NCBI GenBank assembly: GCA_014529385.2
Contig: CM043946.1
Location: 32,880,558-32,944,557 of the forward strand
Direction: 5' to 3'
Length of the DNA: 64,000 nt
From: Adiantum capillus-veneris
Taxonomy: Eukaryota > Streptophyta > Polypodiopsida > Polypodiales > Pteridaceae
The first letter of the stretch is position 1. Every line of letters begins with the position of its first letter. Positions 26,760 to 37,035 of this stretch are shown here, piece by piece. Made by a program: the position numbers and the translations under genes. A model generated the notes under the pieces. It had not been told where the DNA came from and made no database searches. It saw only the letters and a program-made list of their open reading frames with translations.

Positions 26760-29119
26760 AGATTCCCATTCTCGACTTGCCACAAGACATTCATAGTGTT
26801 TTTCTTTCGTTTGGCTTATGTTAGCGAACATTTGTGGTTGATTATCTTTTTGTTGTCTTCCGAAACATTGTATGATTCATCGATAAACATTGTTATTACC
26901 ACTTGTATGTTTTTTTGCATATGAATCTATGGGCCATGGATGTTTTGTTGAATTGAAATTTTGTGTGTATTTTGTTTCATTGAAGTGCACTACCTGAATA
27001 CGTCAAGGCAGAGGCGAGACGCATGACATTGGACCCATGTTACGATGGTCATCCAAAAGATAGGCCTCAAAGATGGCATCTCTTCATAGATGATGAGTGT
27101 GCTTCAAGTTAATAATTTGTATTTAACCAATGGTATAATGTGGTTTAGACTATTGATCGATAGTAATGTTTTTTAGCATCTCTTTCTACCAATAAGTCCC
27201 ACATATATTATTGGGTACCTACTCATGTCTATCTCTCATGTATACCAGGATGTCTCCACAATAGAGTGACTTTGTTTTTTTTTTTTTTTTTTTTGAGAGA
27301 GAGAGAGAAGCCTCATTGGGTTCGCACATAACCATCTAGTGCAACTACTTTTCAGTTATTGAGAAAAAGAGTATAAATTTAATTTCATTCATTTCTAAAA
27401 CCAGTTTTCTTCTTGAAATCTAGTTTGAGTTTTGATTTTTAAGCTAGAGATAATATCTCAAAGATGATTTTTTCAAAAAGCTCTAGTACATAGCAGTGGT
27501 CCAATACTATGACCATAAGCGCCTTAGAGGAGAGTCATAGGGAATGTATGTGATGTTTGATTGTCGTAGCTCCATGAAAAATCAAGAAGAGGGAGTGGTA
27601 GTAAGTGGTGTGGCTACATTTGTGCTAGTAGAGTGACCCATTGTCAACAACTGATATGGTAGAGTTTGAACAAAATTTATTTAATTAAACCAGACACTCG
27701 ATGCGTTGCAACCATAGGTCTCTCCCCTAAGCATGGACATAGGGTAGTGTTCAATTGCATTCTTTCGGGTGGGTCTTCTCAGTTTTACCATTCGCTCGGT
27801 AAATTTCTCTCACTGTATCGTAAGACCCGTGTCAGGAGATATGTGTTTGCAAGGTGGACCTAGAAGGCATGGGGCCTCTCGCTGTGAGATAAGGTAGAGA
27901 CAAAAGAGCAGAGCAGAGAGATGAAAGCCAATATAGACTCAAACGAGCACTATATCATTGAAAATTGAAAATAACTAGTACATGGTTTGGTTGACTCGAC
28001 CACTAACAATCACCTAGATGATAAACAACAATGGGCTAGGTCATCAGCTCCAGCAAAGACACATTTCGGAACCAATGTTTCGATCCCAATCATATCATAA
28101 TATTGGAGTCTTCTTGACCCATGTCCAAGACTTTTGCGCTCGAGCCCCTCAATGAACGGAGACTGGCTTTGGTGTCAAACAATGGCAACTATTCATCTGC
28201 TGTCTGCTGAGCTCATCTTCTTGTCCCAAAGTCCTTCAATATACCACCTTACCTTACAACCTTCACAAACCTATTAGTTGTTTGTTGTCCCACCATTATA
28301 GTTGAGAGATCATGTAGCTTTATGTCATGCTTTAGAGCTTTTGAATGATGAATAAATGGATGATAAGTCAAACAAAAGGCTTGAACTTTGGTATCAGAGA
28401 GCACTAGAGAATGATTACTTAAGGCTTAATGATAAACAAGCTATTAGCTTGGCTTAGTCGGGGCAAGCGAGAGATTGATTGCACTATGGTAGCTTTATGA
28501 TAGTAGAGAGAGAGATAAATATATGTATATATAAAGTATATATGGCTAAATGAAATTTAGTCTAATTAGCTTGGGTTTAACGAGGACGAGAGATATAATG
28601 ATAAAACTCACTTCAATAGTGAGACAATGTCGATCGGCTTCAATTCGAACTTGTATAATAGGTGATGAAGCAACACTTGGTTGTTTTCTCTCGAGAGCTT
28701 TGCTGATTCTGTAGTTGATTGACGAAGAAAGTGGGGGATACCAATCGTGGGCATCCTCCCTTGTAAGCTTTCGACTCGGCCTTGTACAGCCGGCCCCTGA
28801 ACCTGATCACAGTGGTCTAGCTCCTCTCGTAGGCAATGCCCGCCTTCCTCTCCCTTTCATTCAGTCGTCGGTGGCAAAAAACTCCTCTCTAATCTGTTTT
28901 GCTGCCACCCTTTTATACTTCTCATATGTTATGTATCCAACAACATCCTTCTCTCCTTGGTCTCGGCAGCCGTCTTTGCAACTTTTTGCTCCAACTCCCC
29001 GTTACAGCTCCCTTCACTCCAGCTCTCTACGCTCCCCTCCACTCTCAGAGCTCTTCTCCGTTCTTTAAAACCAACACCCGGGTTGATCTAGATATCAGAC
29101 TCTCTTGCCAACGTGGCAA
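26760..29119. other. gene-poor stretch, nothing recognised
   Basis: No coherent protein or RNA gene. It contains a T tract followed by a short GA run (27273-27310) and AT-rich sequence. A TGGTATCAGAGA string near 28390 resembles a primer-binding site, but no LTR partner was found. The frame at 28715-29068 has no recognisable domain. The first 350 bp could hold the 3' end of the methyltransferase gene or the right end of its host transposon. Confidence 0.5.
27273..27310. repeat. T tract with adjoining (GA)n
   Basis: About 22 T residues followed by a short GAGAGA run. Confidence 0.9.
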
Positions 29120-29129
29120 GGAGTCCCAC

Positions 29130-29636
29130 CCTCGTTACTATATGGCACAGCTCTAGGCCAGAGGGGATCTAGGGCCCAAATTTGGGGGTGCGAGGCCGCT
29201 TTAATCTCCGTCGTCGGGTCACAAAGTGAACTAGGGGTGAACTAGGGGTGGGTGAATTGGGGGTGAACTATCGGTGAACTAGGGGCAGGTAAGCTAGGGG
29301 TGGGTGAACTGGGAGTGAACTAGGGGCGCCTACACCAGGGTGTGATCATGTGCCATGCCAACATGGATAGCGACACGTGCTAGTGTGGTGGTAGGGCATT
29401 CGTGGGGCAACCGAGACGTCCCAGGTTCAACCCACACCCCGCGAGGCAGGTGAAATAAGGATGAACTAGGGGGGTGAACTAGGAGTGAACTTGGGGTGCC
29501 ATTTTTGCCCCTAGTTCATCCCTAGTTCACCCCCAGTTCACTACGTGATCCGATGGCCAAGATTAAAGCCGCCTTGCGCCCCCAAATTTGGGCCCTAGAT
29601 CCCCCCTGGCCAGAGCCGTGCCATATAGTGACGAGG
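29130..29636. mobile_element. Mutator-type MITE with long terminal inverted repeats
   Basis: The left end (CCTCGTTACTATATGGCAC...) and the reverse complement of the right end agree over roughly 110 bp, including GGATCTAGGGCCCAAATTTG and GCTTTAATC. A 9-bp direct repeat GAGTCCCAC flanks it (29121-29129 and 29637-29645). The repeat extends to 11 bp (GGAGTCCCACC) if the terminal bases are assigned to the target. Nine-base duplication and long inverted repeats are Mutator hallmarks. Subterminal copies of GTGAACTAGGG repeat several times on each side in inverted orientation. There is no coding capacity. Confidence 0.88.
29374..29455 (+). other. tRNA-like segment (possible SINE head) inside the MITE
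   Basis: GGTTCAACCC at 29424-29433 fits the pol III B box (GGTTCRANNCC). TAGTGTGGTGGTAGGGC at 29381-29397 is an A-box-like string at roughly tRNA spacing (about 35 bp). The surrounding sequence does not fold into a clean cloverleaf by eye, so it is at most a tRNA-derived relic. Confidence 0.4.
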
Positions 29637-29826
29637 GAGTCCCACCTACGGCAACCAGGTTGCTTCCAAAAGAGTTAAACCACCACCACCACCACTCCCC
29701 CCCACCCTAACCCAACCCAAAAACGTTCAAACAATATAAACAATATAAACGTTTGAACACAGCCTTGGCATTGAACAAGCATGCTATGCTAGTGGTTTGA
29801 GAAATTGCCTCTCCTCGCGGGCACAC

Positions 29827-31763
29827 TATCGGGGGATAATTGTGCGAAAGGTGAGCCGAGAAGGCACCGGGCCCTTGGCTGTCAGAGGTGCGGGAAACAA
29901 GGTGTAGCAGATGCAATTACCGACAACAGTATTCAAAACAAGAAGTCCGTCTAATTTTCAGTTAATCGACAAAATCCATGAATAATCAATCCTTAATGGA
30001 AGCTTAAATGCTTTTACAAGAAAAAATCTGGCAAAATCTGGCTTAAACCAGGTGCTTAAACAAGAAATTGATAAAATTCTGCTTACTTTGCCTTCTGCTC
30101 TTCAATTCCAGTGGTTAATAAGCTTTGAGCTTTGGATTATGGCATATGAAGGGGTTTAAGCTTACGAGGATTAAGCAAGTTTGAAGATTCGGAGGAGAAG
30201 CTTAAGAGCTTCAGGCTATGGAGGTTCGGAGATGGTGCTTCCGGATTATCAAGAGCTTAAGAGAATTCTTAGGCGGAGAGAAGAGCTCAAAGAAGATGAT
30301 GCTTAACAGTATGTATTAAGAGCTTAAGAGCTTTCAGCTTGAGGAGGGATCTTCCGAGCCCAAGGAGAGGAGAAAACTCACGATGATCCTTTGAATAAGA
30401 CATTCTTCCCTTTTTATAGCTGCATGGGACTCCCCTTCTGCTAAAAAAGGTGAGGCACCCATTAGCGATGTCGCTAATGGGTCCTCCCCCTTGTGACGTG
30501 GCAAGACCGTGTTCGACCTACACCATTTGCGGCGGGACTAGGACCGAAATGATGCGTGATTGGGAGCTGATGCTTTTTCGCTTCTTGGTCAGCGGCGTCT
30601 AAGCCTTCCCTGGCTCGCTGCGAGCTCTTCTCCTTGCTCTGTGCTACCTGCGCGCTGCCACCTTTGCTACGCCATGCATTACTCCCTTTTACATTTGGTT
30701 TTTTTTTTTTTTAACCCTTTTGTTTTACCCCAATGGGTGGGCATGGCTTAAGGTGGGCGGCCAGTTTTTTATTTGCCTTGGGCGGCCATAGCTCCATAAG
30801 GGAGGACACTCATATCGAAAGTGCTTTGCTAAGATTCCGTCGGCCTCTAAGCTTCATTAAGGCCCCACATTAGACATACATAGCGGCCAAAGTATTGCCA
30901 AGTTTCCCAATGGTGGCATCCGGGCATAGTTTACCGGCCATGCAATGGGTTAGCCCACATTAAGCATACATACCGGCAAGGCATTGGCAGCATTCGGCAC
31001 ACTTACCGTCCAAAGTTGTGCCTAGCACGACATGTGGTATATAATGACAATGTCATCGTGAATTTTACTACCCATACCAGTATCTCGTATAACGCCAAAA
31101 TTACCCAGCTAGCAGCCGACAATTGTCATCAGCCTCCAGCCTTATTATCTGATCAAGAGGAAATCTGCCCGACGAGATGTAAATCCCTGTAGACCTCTCA
31201 AGTTGCATAAAATGCATACAAACCCTGCTGAGGCTACAATATCCCAGATGGCACTCCGATTGAGCAGGCCAAACCGGTACGGAGCCGGCCCCCGGTGAAT
31301 TTTTAACGGCTAATATCTTGGTGACCGAGACTCAGATCACTGATCTGAAAAGACCGACACACTCCACAAAGTGAGCACTTCAGTCCGATGCATTCATTTC
31401 ATTTTTATTCCGTCAACTATTGTTGCCCAATCTGGCACGGATCTGCAATCGACTTGAACTTTAAACTGCCATAACTTCTTCATCGTAGCTCCAATGGACG
31501 AGCCATAAAGACAGGCTGATAGAGCACATCGAGCACTGCAGTTCTAGGGCACAATACCCCATCCGTGTTCACTTCATGCATAACACTTTTTAGCATCATT
31601 AAGGAATGTTTTGGCCCTTTCAGCCGCATTTGACATACATTGTGCATTGAACTCCGCCTGCAACCAACCCTTAATCATTGTTCATTAAACATATAAGCTT
31701 CAAACAAACTTAATGTGCATTTTCCTAGCATCTTTCTTTGCATGGGAGCGGAGCTACACGACA
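29827..31763 (-). repeat. 3' LTR of the large gypsy element
   Basis: A 1937-bp LTR, complete. On the minus strand it starts TGTCGTGTAGCTCC after the polypurine tract and ends in TCCCCCGATA (the partner LTR has TCCCCCGACA). A cluster of AGCTTAAG/GAGCTTAAGAG motifs lies at 30127-30345. A TATA box lies near 30411. Confidence 0.9.
30411..30418 (-). promoter_or_regulatory. TATA box in the 3' LTR
   Basis: On the minus strand CTATAAAAAGGG, a good TATA box, about 1.35 kb into the LTR. In the 5' LTR the same place (47035-47042) reads CTACAAAAAGG, so the promoter copy that would drive the element has lost the consensus T. Confidence 0.6.
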
Positions 31764-31778
31764 TTCACCCCCTCTGAA
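31764..31778 (-). other. polypurine tract of the large gypsy element
   Basis: On the minus strand TTCAGAGGGGGTGAA immediately precedes the LTR start TGTCGTG. Confidence 0.85.
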
Positions 31779-31810
31779 CCTACATAGCCTCTGGTCTGTG
31801 CCAATTGCAC

Positions 31811-33252
31811 TTAATCAGCTTCATTAAAATCATCATCAAACATATCATCTGACGCATACATAACACGATCCTCTGGAGGCGGATCTGAATGGGAATCTTC
31901 AAGAAAAATCTCGCCTTCTCGCTTCTTGAATAGCTTGATCCTTTTTCCTGCAACAGGCACTTTAAGCATAGTACCATCTAGTTCACACAATTGATATGTC
32001 GCATTATCAAAAACATGTTGCACCACATATGGTCCAAACCACCGTTTCACCATTTTTCGCATAGCAGAGTATTGGTTCTCCAAGCTACTGTCATAGATAA
32101 GTACCCAGTCACCTTCCTTGATAGCATGTGGCCGTAGTCTATGCTTTCCATCAAATGCTACCTTGTTCTTCAATCTTGCCTCCTTTAGCTTCTCTTTAGC
32201 CTGCTCAATATCCTCTTGACGCCTCTCAAGCTGCCGAATACGTAGAGCAAGCAAGTCTTCAGTAGACATACCTTCTTCCCATTGCATTATGGTCCAAGTT
32301 GTAACTGCTTTCTCCGTAGGCATAATGGGTTTCTGCCCATGCATCAATTCGAATGGCATAAATCCTGTAACTAAACTGTGAGTAGTGCGATCAGCCCACA
32401 AAGCAAATGGCAAGAGTTTAGGCCAATCACCAATATGTCCTTCACACGCCTTTGCTAAAGCTTTAACAATAGGCGGGTGTCCTCTTTCACTCTTCCCGTT
32501 ACCTTCTGGATTATATGTTGTGGTGAGTGCAAGCTTAATGCCCATTCGAGCAAAAAACTCTCGAGCTTCATCTGCGTCCAACTCTCTTCTATCTTCAGTA
32601 ATTCTGCCAACACATCCATACCTAGAGATAACATCTTCAAGCAAGAACTTTCATACTGTACTGGTAGCTTTGGTACACAAAGCTTTGCCTTCCACCTGAT
32701 TAGTAAGATCTTCCCTGGCAAGAACAATATATCTCATCTGCCACACTCCTAGTGGCATTGTAATAAGGTCCACCACCCACTTGTAATGCATAGCCAGTGG
32801 ATAGGTGGGATGCAACCCATCTCTATGTCGCACATTAGAGTACTATTGACATATTAAGCATGATTCCACAAATTGAACCACATCTTTGTACATACCTCTC
32901 CACCAATATCGGTCTTTAATTTTGACAAAGGTTGCCCAGCTCCTCTGTGTCCAGCCCATAGACTTTCATGAAACTCTTTAATCACTTGTTGTTGGGTTGC
33001 TTTGTCGCAAATAACTTGTTGTGGTACCCCTCCTGGGCGCTTCGGTTGCTTCCATAAATGTCCGTCTTTCAGGAAATAGCCAAATGCCTTTTTCCTGATC
33101 TTCCTAAATTCTTGATCACTCCATCCTTCTTGTCTAGTGAGAGTAATTAGGTAGCGGCTAATCATAAGCCACTCTCCATCATAAAACTCTTCAGAAAAGA
33201 CTTCAAAAACATGAGCAATACTACCGCAGTTGGCATGTAGATAAGAAGACGT
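31811..33252 (-). pseudogene. integrase of the large gypsy element
   Basis: The N-terminal piece (33252-32854) has the H2C2 zinc-finger region (HESLWAGHRGAGQPLSKLK) after DGHLWKQPKRPGGVPQQVI. After stops around 32833-32651, the frame 32644-31811 (277 residues) holds the rest of the catalytic core, with the Glu of D-D-E in YNPEGNGKSERGHPPIVKAL. The C-terminal segment has WFGPYVVQHVFDNATYQL. An acidic tail (DDMFDDDFNEAD) ends it. The first Cys pair and Asp region is damaged by frameshifts. Confidence 0.82.
33249..33252. other. target-site duplication of the Tat element, left copy
   Basis: ACGT, repeated at 41994-41997 directly after the right LTR. Only 4 bp match; the fifth base differs on both sides. 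Confidence 0.75.
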
Positions 33253-34400
33253 TGTGAGCGGGATGAAAACACACACAGCGCCTCTATAACGACCCGACAC
33301 ACACTCTTGGGAAGATACACACACACACTATGGGGCACCACTCGGCTTACACAACACACCTGGCCGAGACAGGGAACACACCTCTGGAGTGAGAGGAGAG
33401 AGACTATCCACTTGCCCACTCCACACAGACACACACATACACACACACACACACACCCAAAAAACTCAGCTCAAAAGAGGAGAATTTTTGATGTTTAGAT
33501 ACAAATGAGCTTGGGCCAACACCAATGGGGCAAACAGCTCACACAATATGGGTAAAAGATACCAGATACAATCACAAACTAGAGCAGAAACTTCGCTCAT
33601 AGGAGAAACTTACACAGAAAAACAGCAGGAAAAGAGTGAGGAATTTGGCAAAATGGACAGCGCCATCGCGTCCGGAACGGCCCAAAACCCCAGTCTACAA
33701 TGTCAAAGTGCTCAAATCCGACCTCGGATGAGCAGTTTAGGGCCAAAACAGGCTACAAAATGGGCAAAAACACACCTGCGGCTGTTCCTCCTCTCTTCTC
33801 CACGTTTTTTCTGGTCTTCTCTCAGTTTTTTCAGTTCCCACACTTAGCTTTATTAGTTGGGCACCCTTGGCCTTTTAGATGACCTCAAACGGACCCCGAA
33901 CAGGCCAAAAACTGACCTCGCAGTGTATAGTTGTCACCTTTTTGCATCATTCGCACACCTGGCACTCAGCTTTTTTCCAATAATGCATCTCGCCACCACG
34001 TGAAGTGGCCCCAAAAAAAGGTCCTCATGATGACCTTTCTGCATAATTCTCACAAGCAAACACCCACGTTGTGTCCGTCCTCATCTGCGTGCAAATATTG
34101 ACCTCGTTCGCCCTCCTAACGCCACTAGATGCCATCTGACGCACCTGCTGACCTCACGTCGTCGGCCCGCAGATAGCTTCCTCGAGAAGTTTTACGCGCT
34201 ACCAACTCCTCCTTATTGTAGAAAAACACAATGGTACTAGTAACGATGAAAATCGATGCACTATGTACATGGTGTCCTACCTGTACACATGTGGGCCCCA
34301 CGTAACCACCTGGCTCTGGAAAATGGGCAATACTTTATTTGATGCACCATGCATGGGTATGTACATATGCGCAATCCCTTGCTCCAAAAAACTCCTGACA
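33253..34400 (-). repeat. 3' LTR of the Tat-type element
   Basis: 1148 bp, with a CA repeat near 33428-33456. Open frames inside it are duplicated in the other LTR and are not genes. Confidence 0.94.
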
Positions 34401-34420
34401 TAATTTGCCCATCCCCTAGC
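34401..34420 (-). other. polypurine tract of the Tat-type element
   Basis: On the minus strand AGGGGATGGGCAAATTA directly precedes the LTR start TGTCAGG. Confidence 0.8.
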
Positions 34421-34428
34421 CTGCTAGA

Positions 34429-37035
34429 TCATTCATGATCAGCAGCAGCAAAGAGCGATATGAGACTCGCCACATCACATGTCTCCTCATCCTTCACCAA
34501 CATTGCTTGCTCCACAGACAGTTCATCTTGCTCCACCATCATCAATCTAGCATGATACAATTTAAGACGCAATCCATTTACCCTTGACTTATGTAGAACA
34601 CCATCCAGGTTAGCCAGCTGATATGTGCCATTTGGAAAACACTCTACTATCTTGAAAGGGCCTTCCCACTTAATTTGAAACTTCTTTTGGAAGGTGTTGT
34701 CCAGCTTACTGTTGTAGCGCAAAACCAAGTCATGTTGCTTGATACCCTTACTTTTGACCTTTTCATTTAGCTTTGTCAAAGCCTTATCCTGCCTCTGCCC
34801 ATAATGCTCCAAAGCGCTCATCCTATCCAACTGGACCTCTTGTAACCGCAAGAGCCTCTCTTTGAATGCATCACTAGGCGGCCCAAGCAACTTCTCTAAC
34901 ATCTTGACCGCAGGCAACTCTACCTCCACAGGCAATAGTGCTTCCTTTCCATACACCAAATGAAATGGAGTAAACCCTGTACCTGTCTTCACCGAAGTAC
35001 GGTAAGCCCATAATGCACTAGGCAATTCCAAATCCCAATTCTTTCCTTGGTGCTCTGTCACTTTCGAAAGAATCTGTACCAACTCACCATTGAATCTTTC
35101 ATTCAAGCCATTACACTGCGGGTAATAAGGAGTGGTATGCTGGTGCCTAATCTTCATCTTTGCACATAAAAAATCTAGCAGTTTAGCTCTAAAGCCAGGC
35201 CCCTTATCTGAAAGTAACTCCAGTGGCACCCCAAACTTGCAACATATTTCATCATACACAAATTTTGCCACATCCTTTGCAGTGATTTGTTTTACTGCTA
35301 TAGCCTCTGCCCATCTAGAGAGATAGTCCACTGCCGTCAAGATATAGCTTTTGCCCCTGCTTGTGATAGGTAACGGGCCTATTGCATCAATCCCCCACTT
35401 TTCAAACACATCAAACGCCATAATGGTTTTTCGTAGCTCTGGCTTCAACACTCTCTTCCCAAATGCTTGACACCTATTGCAAGACCTACACCAATGGTGA
35501 ACATCCTTGTGCAAACTAGGCCATACATACCCCTCTTGCAAAATCTTATGCAAGGTGATCTTTAGAGCAAAATGGCCACCACATGCGCCTTCGTGATTCT
35601 CTTCCAACACTCTGTAAAGCTCCTCCCGCCAAGGTACACGTCTCAACACGAGATCAGCCCCTTTCATGTATAAGACATCACCAATCAATTTGTACCTGTA
35701 TGCTCTACGCACAAAGCCATACTTCTTAGACTTCTGAATCTCCTTTGGAATGATTCCTGCTAGCAAAAACTCCTCTTCTTGAGCCAAACTTTCCCGGCCA
35801 TGATAAAGAGGTAAAGTGGTCCTCAACACAAATAGCTCCCCAATCATGCCTTGAGCTGCTTCATGTGCCTCTCCATTTAGAGCACGTTCAATGTGTCTGA
35901 TACTCCATGCTTCAAACTTTTTTAACAGGCCTTTAATTCTAAAGCACATTTCCTTCAATGAGGTGTTCTTGCTCTTCCACACACCCAACACTTGCTTCAC
36001 CACTAACAAGGCATCACCTTTTATGCTCAACCTTCGAACCCCATGCTTCAAACAAATGTGTAATCTGGCTTCCAATGTAGCATATTCAGCCTCATTGTTA
36101 CTATGAGCATCCAATTTGAACCCTCTCTTGCATACTAGCTTCCCCTCTGGATCATAAAGTGCTATACCCCCTGAAGCTGCATCATGGCTCTTTCTGTATG
36201 AACCATCAAAGAACAACACATGTGCATTGCTGATCTGTGGCACTTCTTCAACTACCTTTCTCACCACCTCTTCCTTAACAATAAGGGGATTCTCCTTGTA
36301 GGTCAACAAATCAGCTAGGGTAGCCCTTGTACTATCTTCCACTAGAAAAGAGAACTCAAACTCTTGCAGCTCAATTACCCATTTCTTCACCACATTTGAC
36401 ATGTTAATACCATTAATTAACTGTGGCAAAAAGGCATAACTCGTCAAGAAAACAAAAGGCCGTGGTAGCAAGTAATGACGAAATCGTCGACAAGCAAATA
36501 TTACACTAGCCATCACTAGCTCTACTTCCGATAACTTTCTCTCCGCTACCAACTTCACTCGGCTTGCACAATACACTGGCCTCATATAATGGCTGCCCTT
36601 CCCCTTTTGCAATAGCATGGCTCCAATGGCATCATCCACTACTGATGGATTTACATAAAAAACTTTCTCCCAATCAGGAGCCTGCATGGCTGACAACCCC
36701 CCTAACACCTCTTTCACCTCTTGAAACACTTCTTCACACTTGTCATCCCATTGCAATGGATCATGCTTTGCCACTTGTTGTAATGGATAAAGAAGCTGCG
36801 AAGACAATGGAATAAACCGTGCCATGTACTTCACTTTGTGTATAAAGGTTGCCAATTGCTTCGTACTCATAGGTGATGGAAGAAGAATAATAGACTTCAC
36901 CTTATCTGGATCAGCCTCAATGCCATTTTCTGACACCATATGGCCCAATAACTTCACCCTTGGCTGTGCTAGATGACATTTCTTTGGATTTAGTTGTCCT
37001 CCACATTCATCATATCGAGCCAATACCATCTGCAA
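34429..37035 (-). CDS. Tat-type pol: RT thumb, RNase H, second RNase H, integrase
   Basis: 868 open residues that continue the polyprotein after the frameshift. Residues 1-110 are the reverse transcriptase end and connection (GGQLNPKKCHLAQPRVKLLG). Residues about 118-240 are the ordinary gypsy RNase H, whose first catalytic Asp site reads FYVNPSVVDDAIGAML instead of a clear VDAS. Residues about 270-395 are a second, archaeal/plant-type RNase H, with FFDGSYRKS, NNEAEYATLEA and SIKGDALLVVKQV. Residues 479-523 are the H2C2 finger (HWCRSCNRCQ). The integrase triad is D550, D610 and E646, in WGIDAIGP, LLSDKGPGF and GLNERFNGE. The stop lies just before the polypurine tract. It is probably not translated alone, because it lacks its own gag and its first ATG is internal. 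Confidence 0.88.
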   Translation of the reverse strand: MQMVLARYDECGGQLNPKKCHLAQPRVKLLGHMVSENGIEADPDKVKSIILLPSPMSTKQLATFIHKVKYMARFIPLSSQLLYPLQQVAKHDPLQWDDKCEEVFQEVKEVLGGLSAMQAPDWEKVFYVNPSVVDDAIGAMLLQKGKGSHYMRPVYCASRVKLVAERKLSEVELVMASVIFACRRFRHYLLPRPFVFLTSYAFLPQLINGINMSNVVKKWVIELQEFEFSFLVEDSTRATLADLLTYKENPLIVKEEVVRKVVEEVPQISNAHVLFFDGSYRKSHDAASGGIALYDPEGKLVCKRGFKLDAHSNNEAEYATLEARLHICLKHGVRRLSIKGDALLVVKQVLGVWKSKNTSLKEMCFRIKGLLKKFEAWSIRHIERALNGEAHEAAQGMIGELFVLRTTLPLYHGRESLAQEEEFLLAGIIPKEIQKSKKYGFVRRAYRYKLIGDVLYMKGADLVLRRVPWREELYRVLEENHEGACGGHFALKITLHKILQEGYVWPSLHKDVHHWCRSCNRCQAFGKRVLKPELRKTIMAFDVFEKWGIDAIGPLPITSRGKSYILTAVDYLSRWAEAIAVKQITAKDVAKFVYDEICCKFGVPLELLSDKGPGFRAKLLDFLCAKMKIRHQHTTPYYPQCNGLNERFNGELVQILSKVTEHQGKNWDLELPSALWAYRTSVKTGTGFTPFHLVYGKEALLPVEVELPAVKMLEKLLGPPSDAFKERLLRLQEVQLDRMSALEHYGQRQDKALTKLNEKVKSKGIKQHDLVLRYNSKLDNTFQKKFQIKWEGPFKIVECFPNGTYQLANLDGVLHKSRVNGLRLKLYHARLMMVEQDELSVEQAMLVKDEETCDVASLISLFAAADHE

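Noticed and set aside
28382-28410. TGGTATCAGAGA string as a primer-binding site of another LTR element
   Set aside because: The base after CAGAG differs from the consensus, the preceding bases do not end in CA, and no second LTR copy was found in the window.
28715-29068. 117-residue frame as a host gene
   Set aside because: Low-complexity Ser/Pro/Leu composition, no domain, no supporting exon structure.
33298-33882. Frames of 60-99 residues repeated at 33307-33882 and 40793-41475
   Set aside because: They lie within the two LTRs of the Tat-type element, are duplicated for that reason, and have no recognisable domain.
36990-37035. Overlap of the two Tat frames as programmed frameshifting
   Set aside because: The overlap lies inside the reverse transcriptase, not between gag and pol, and no slippery heptamer is obvious. 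A mutation is simpler.
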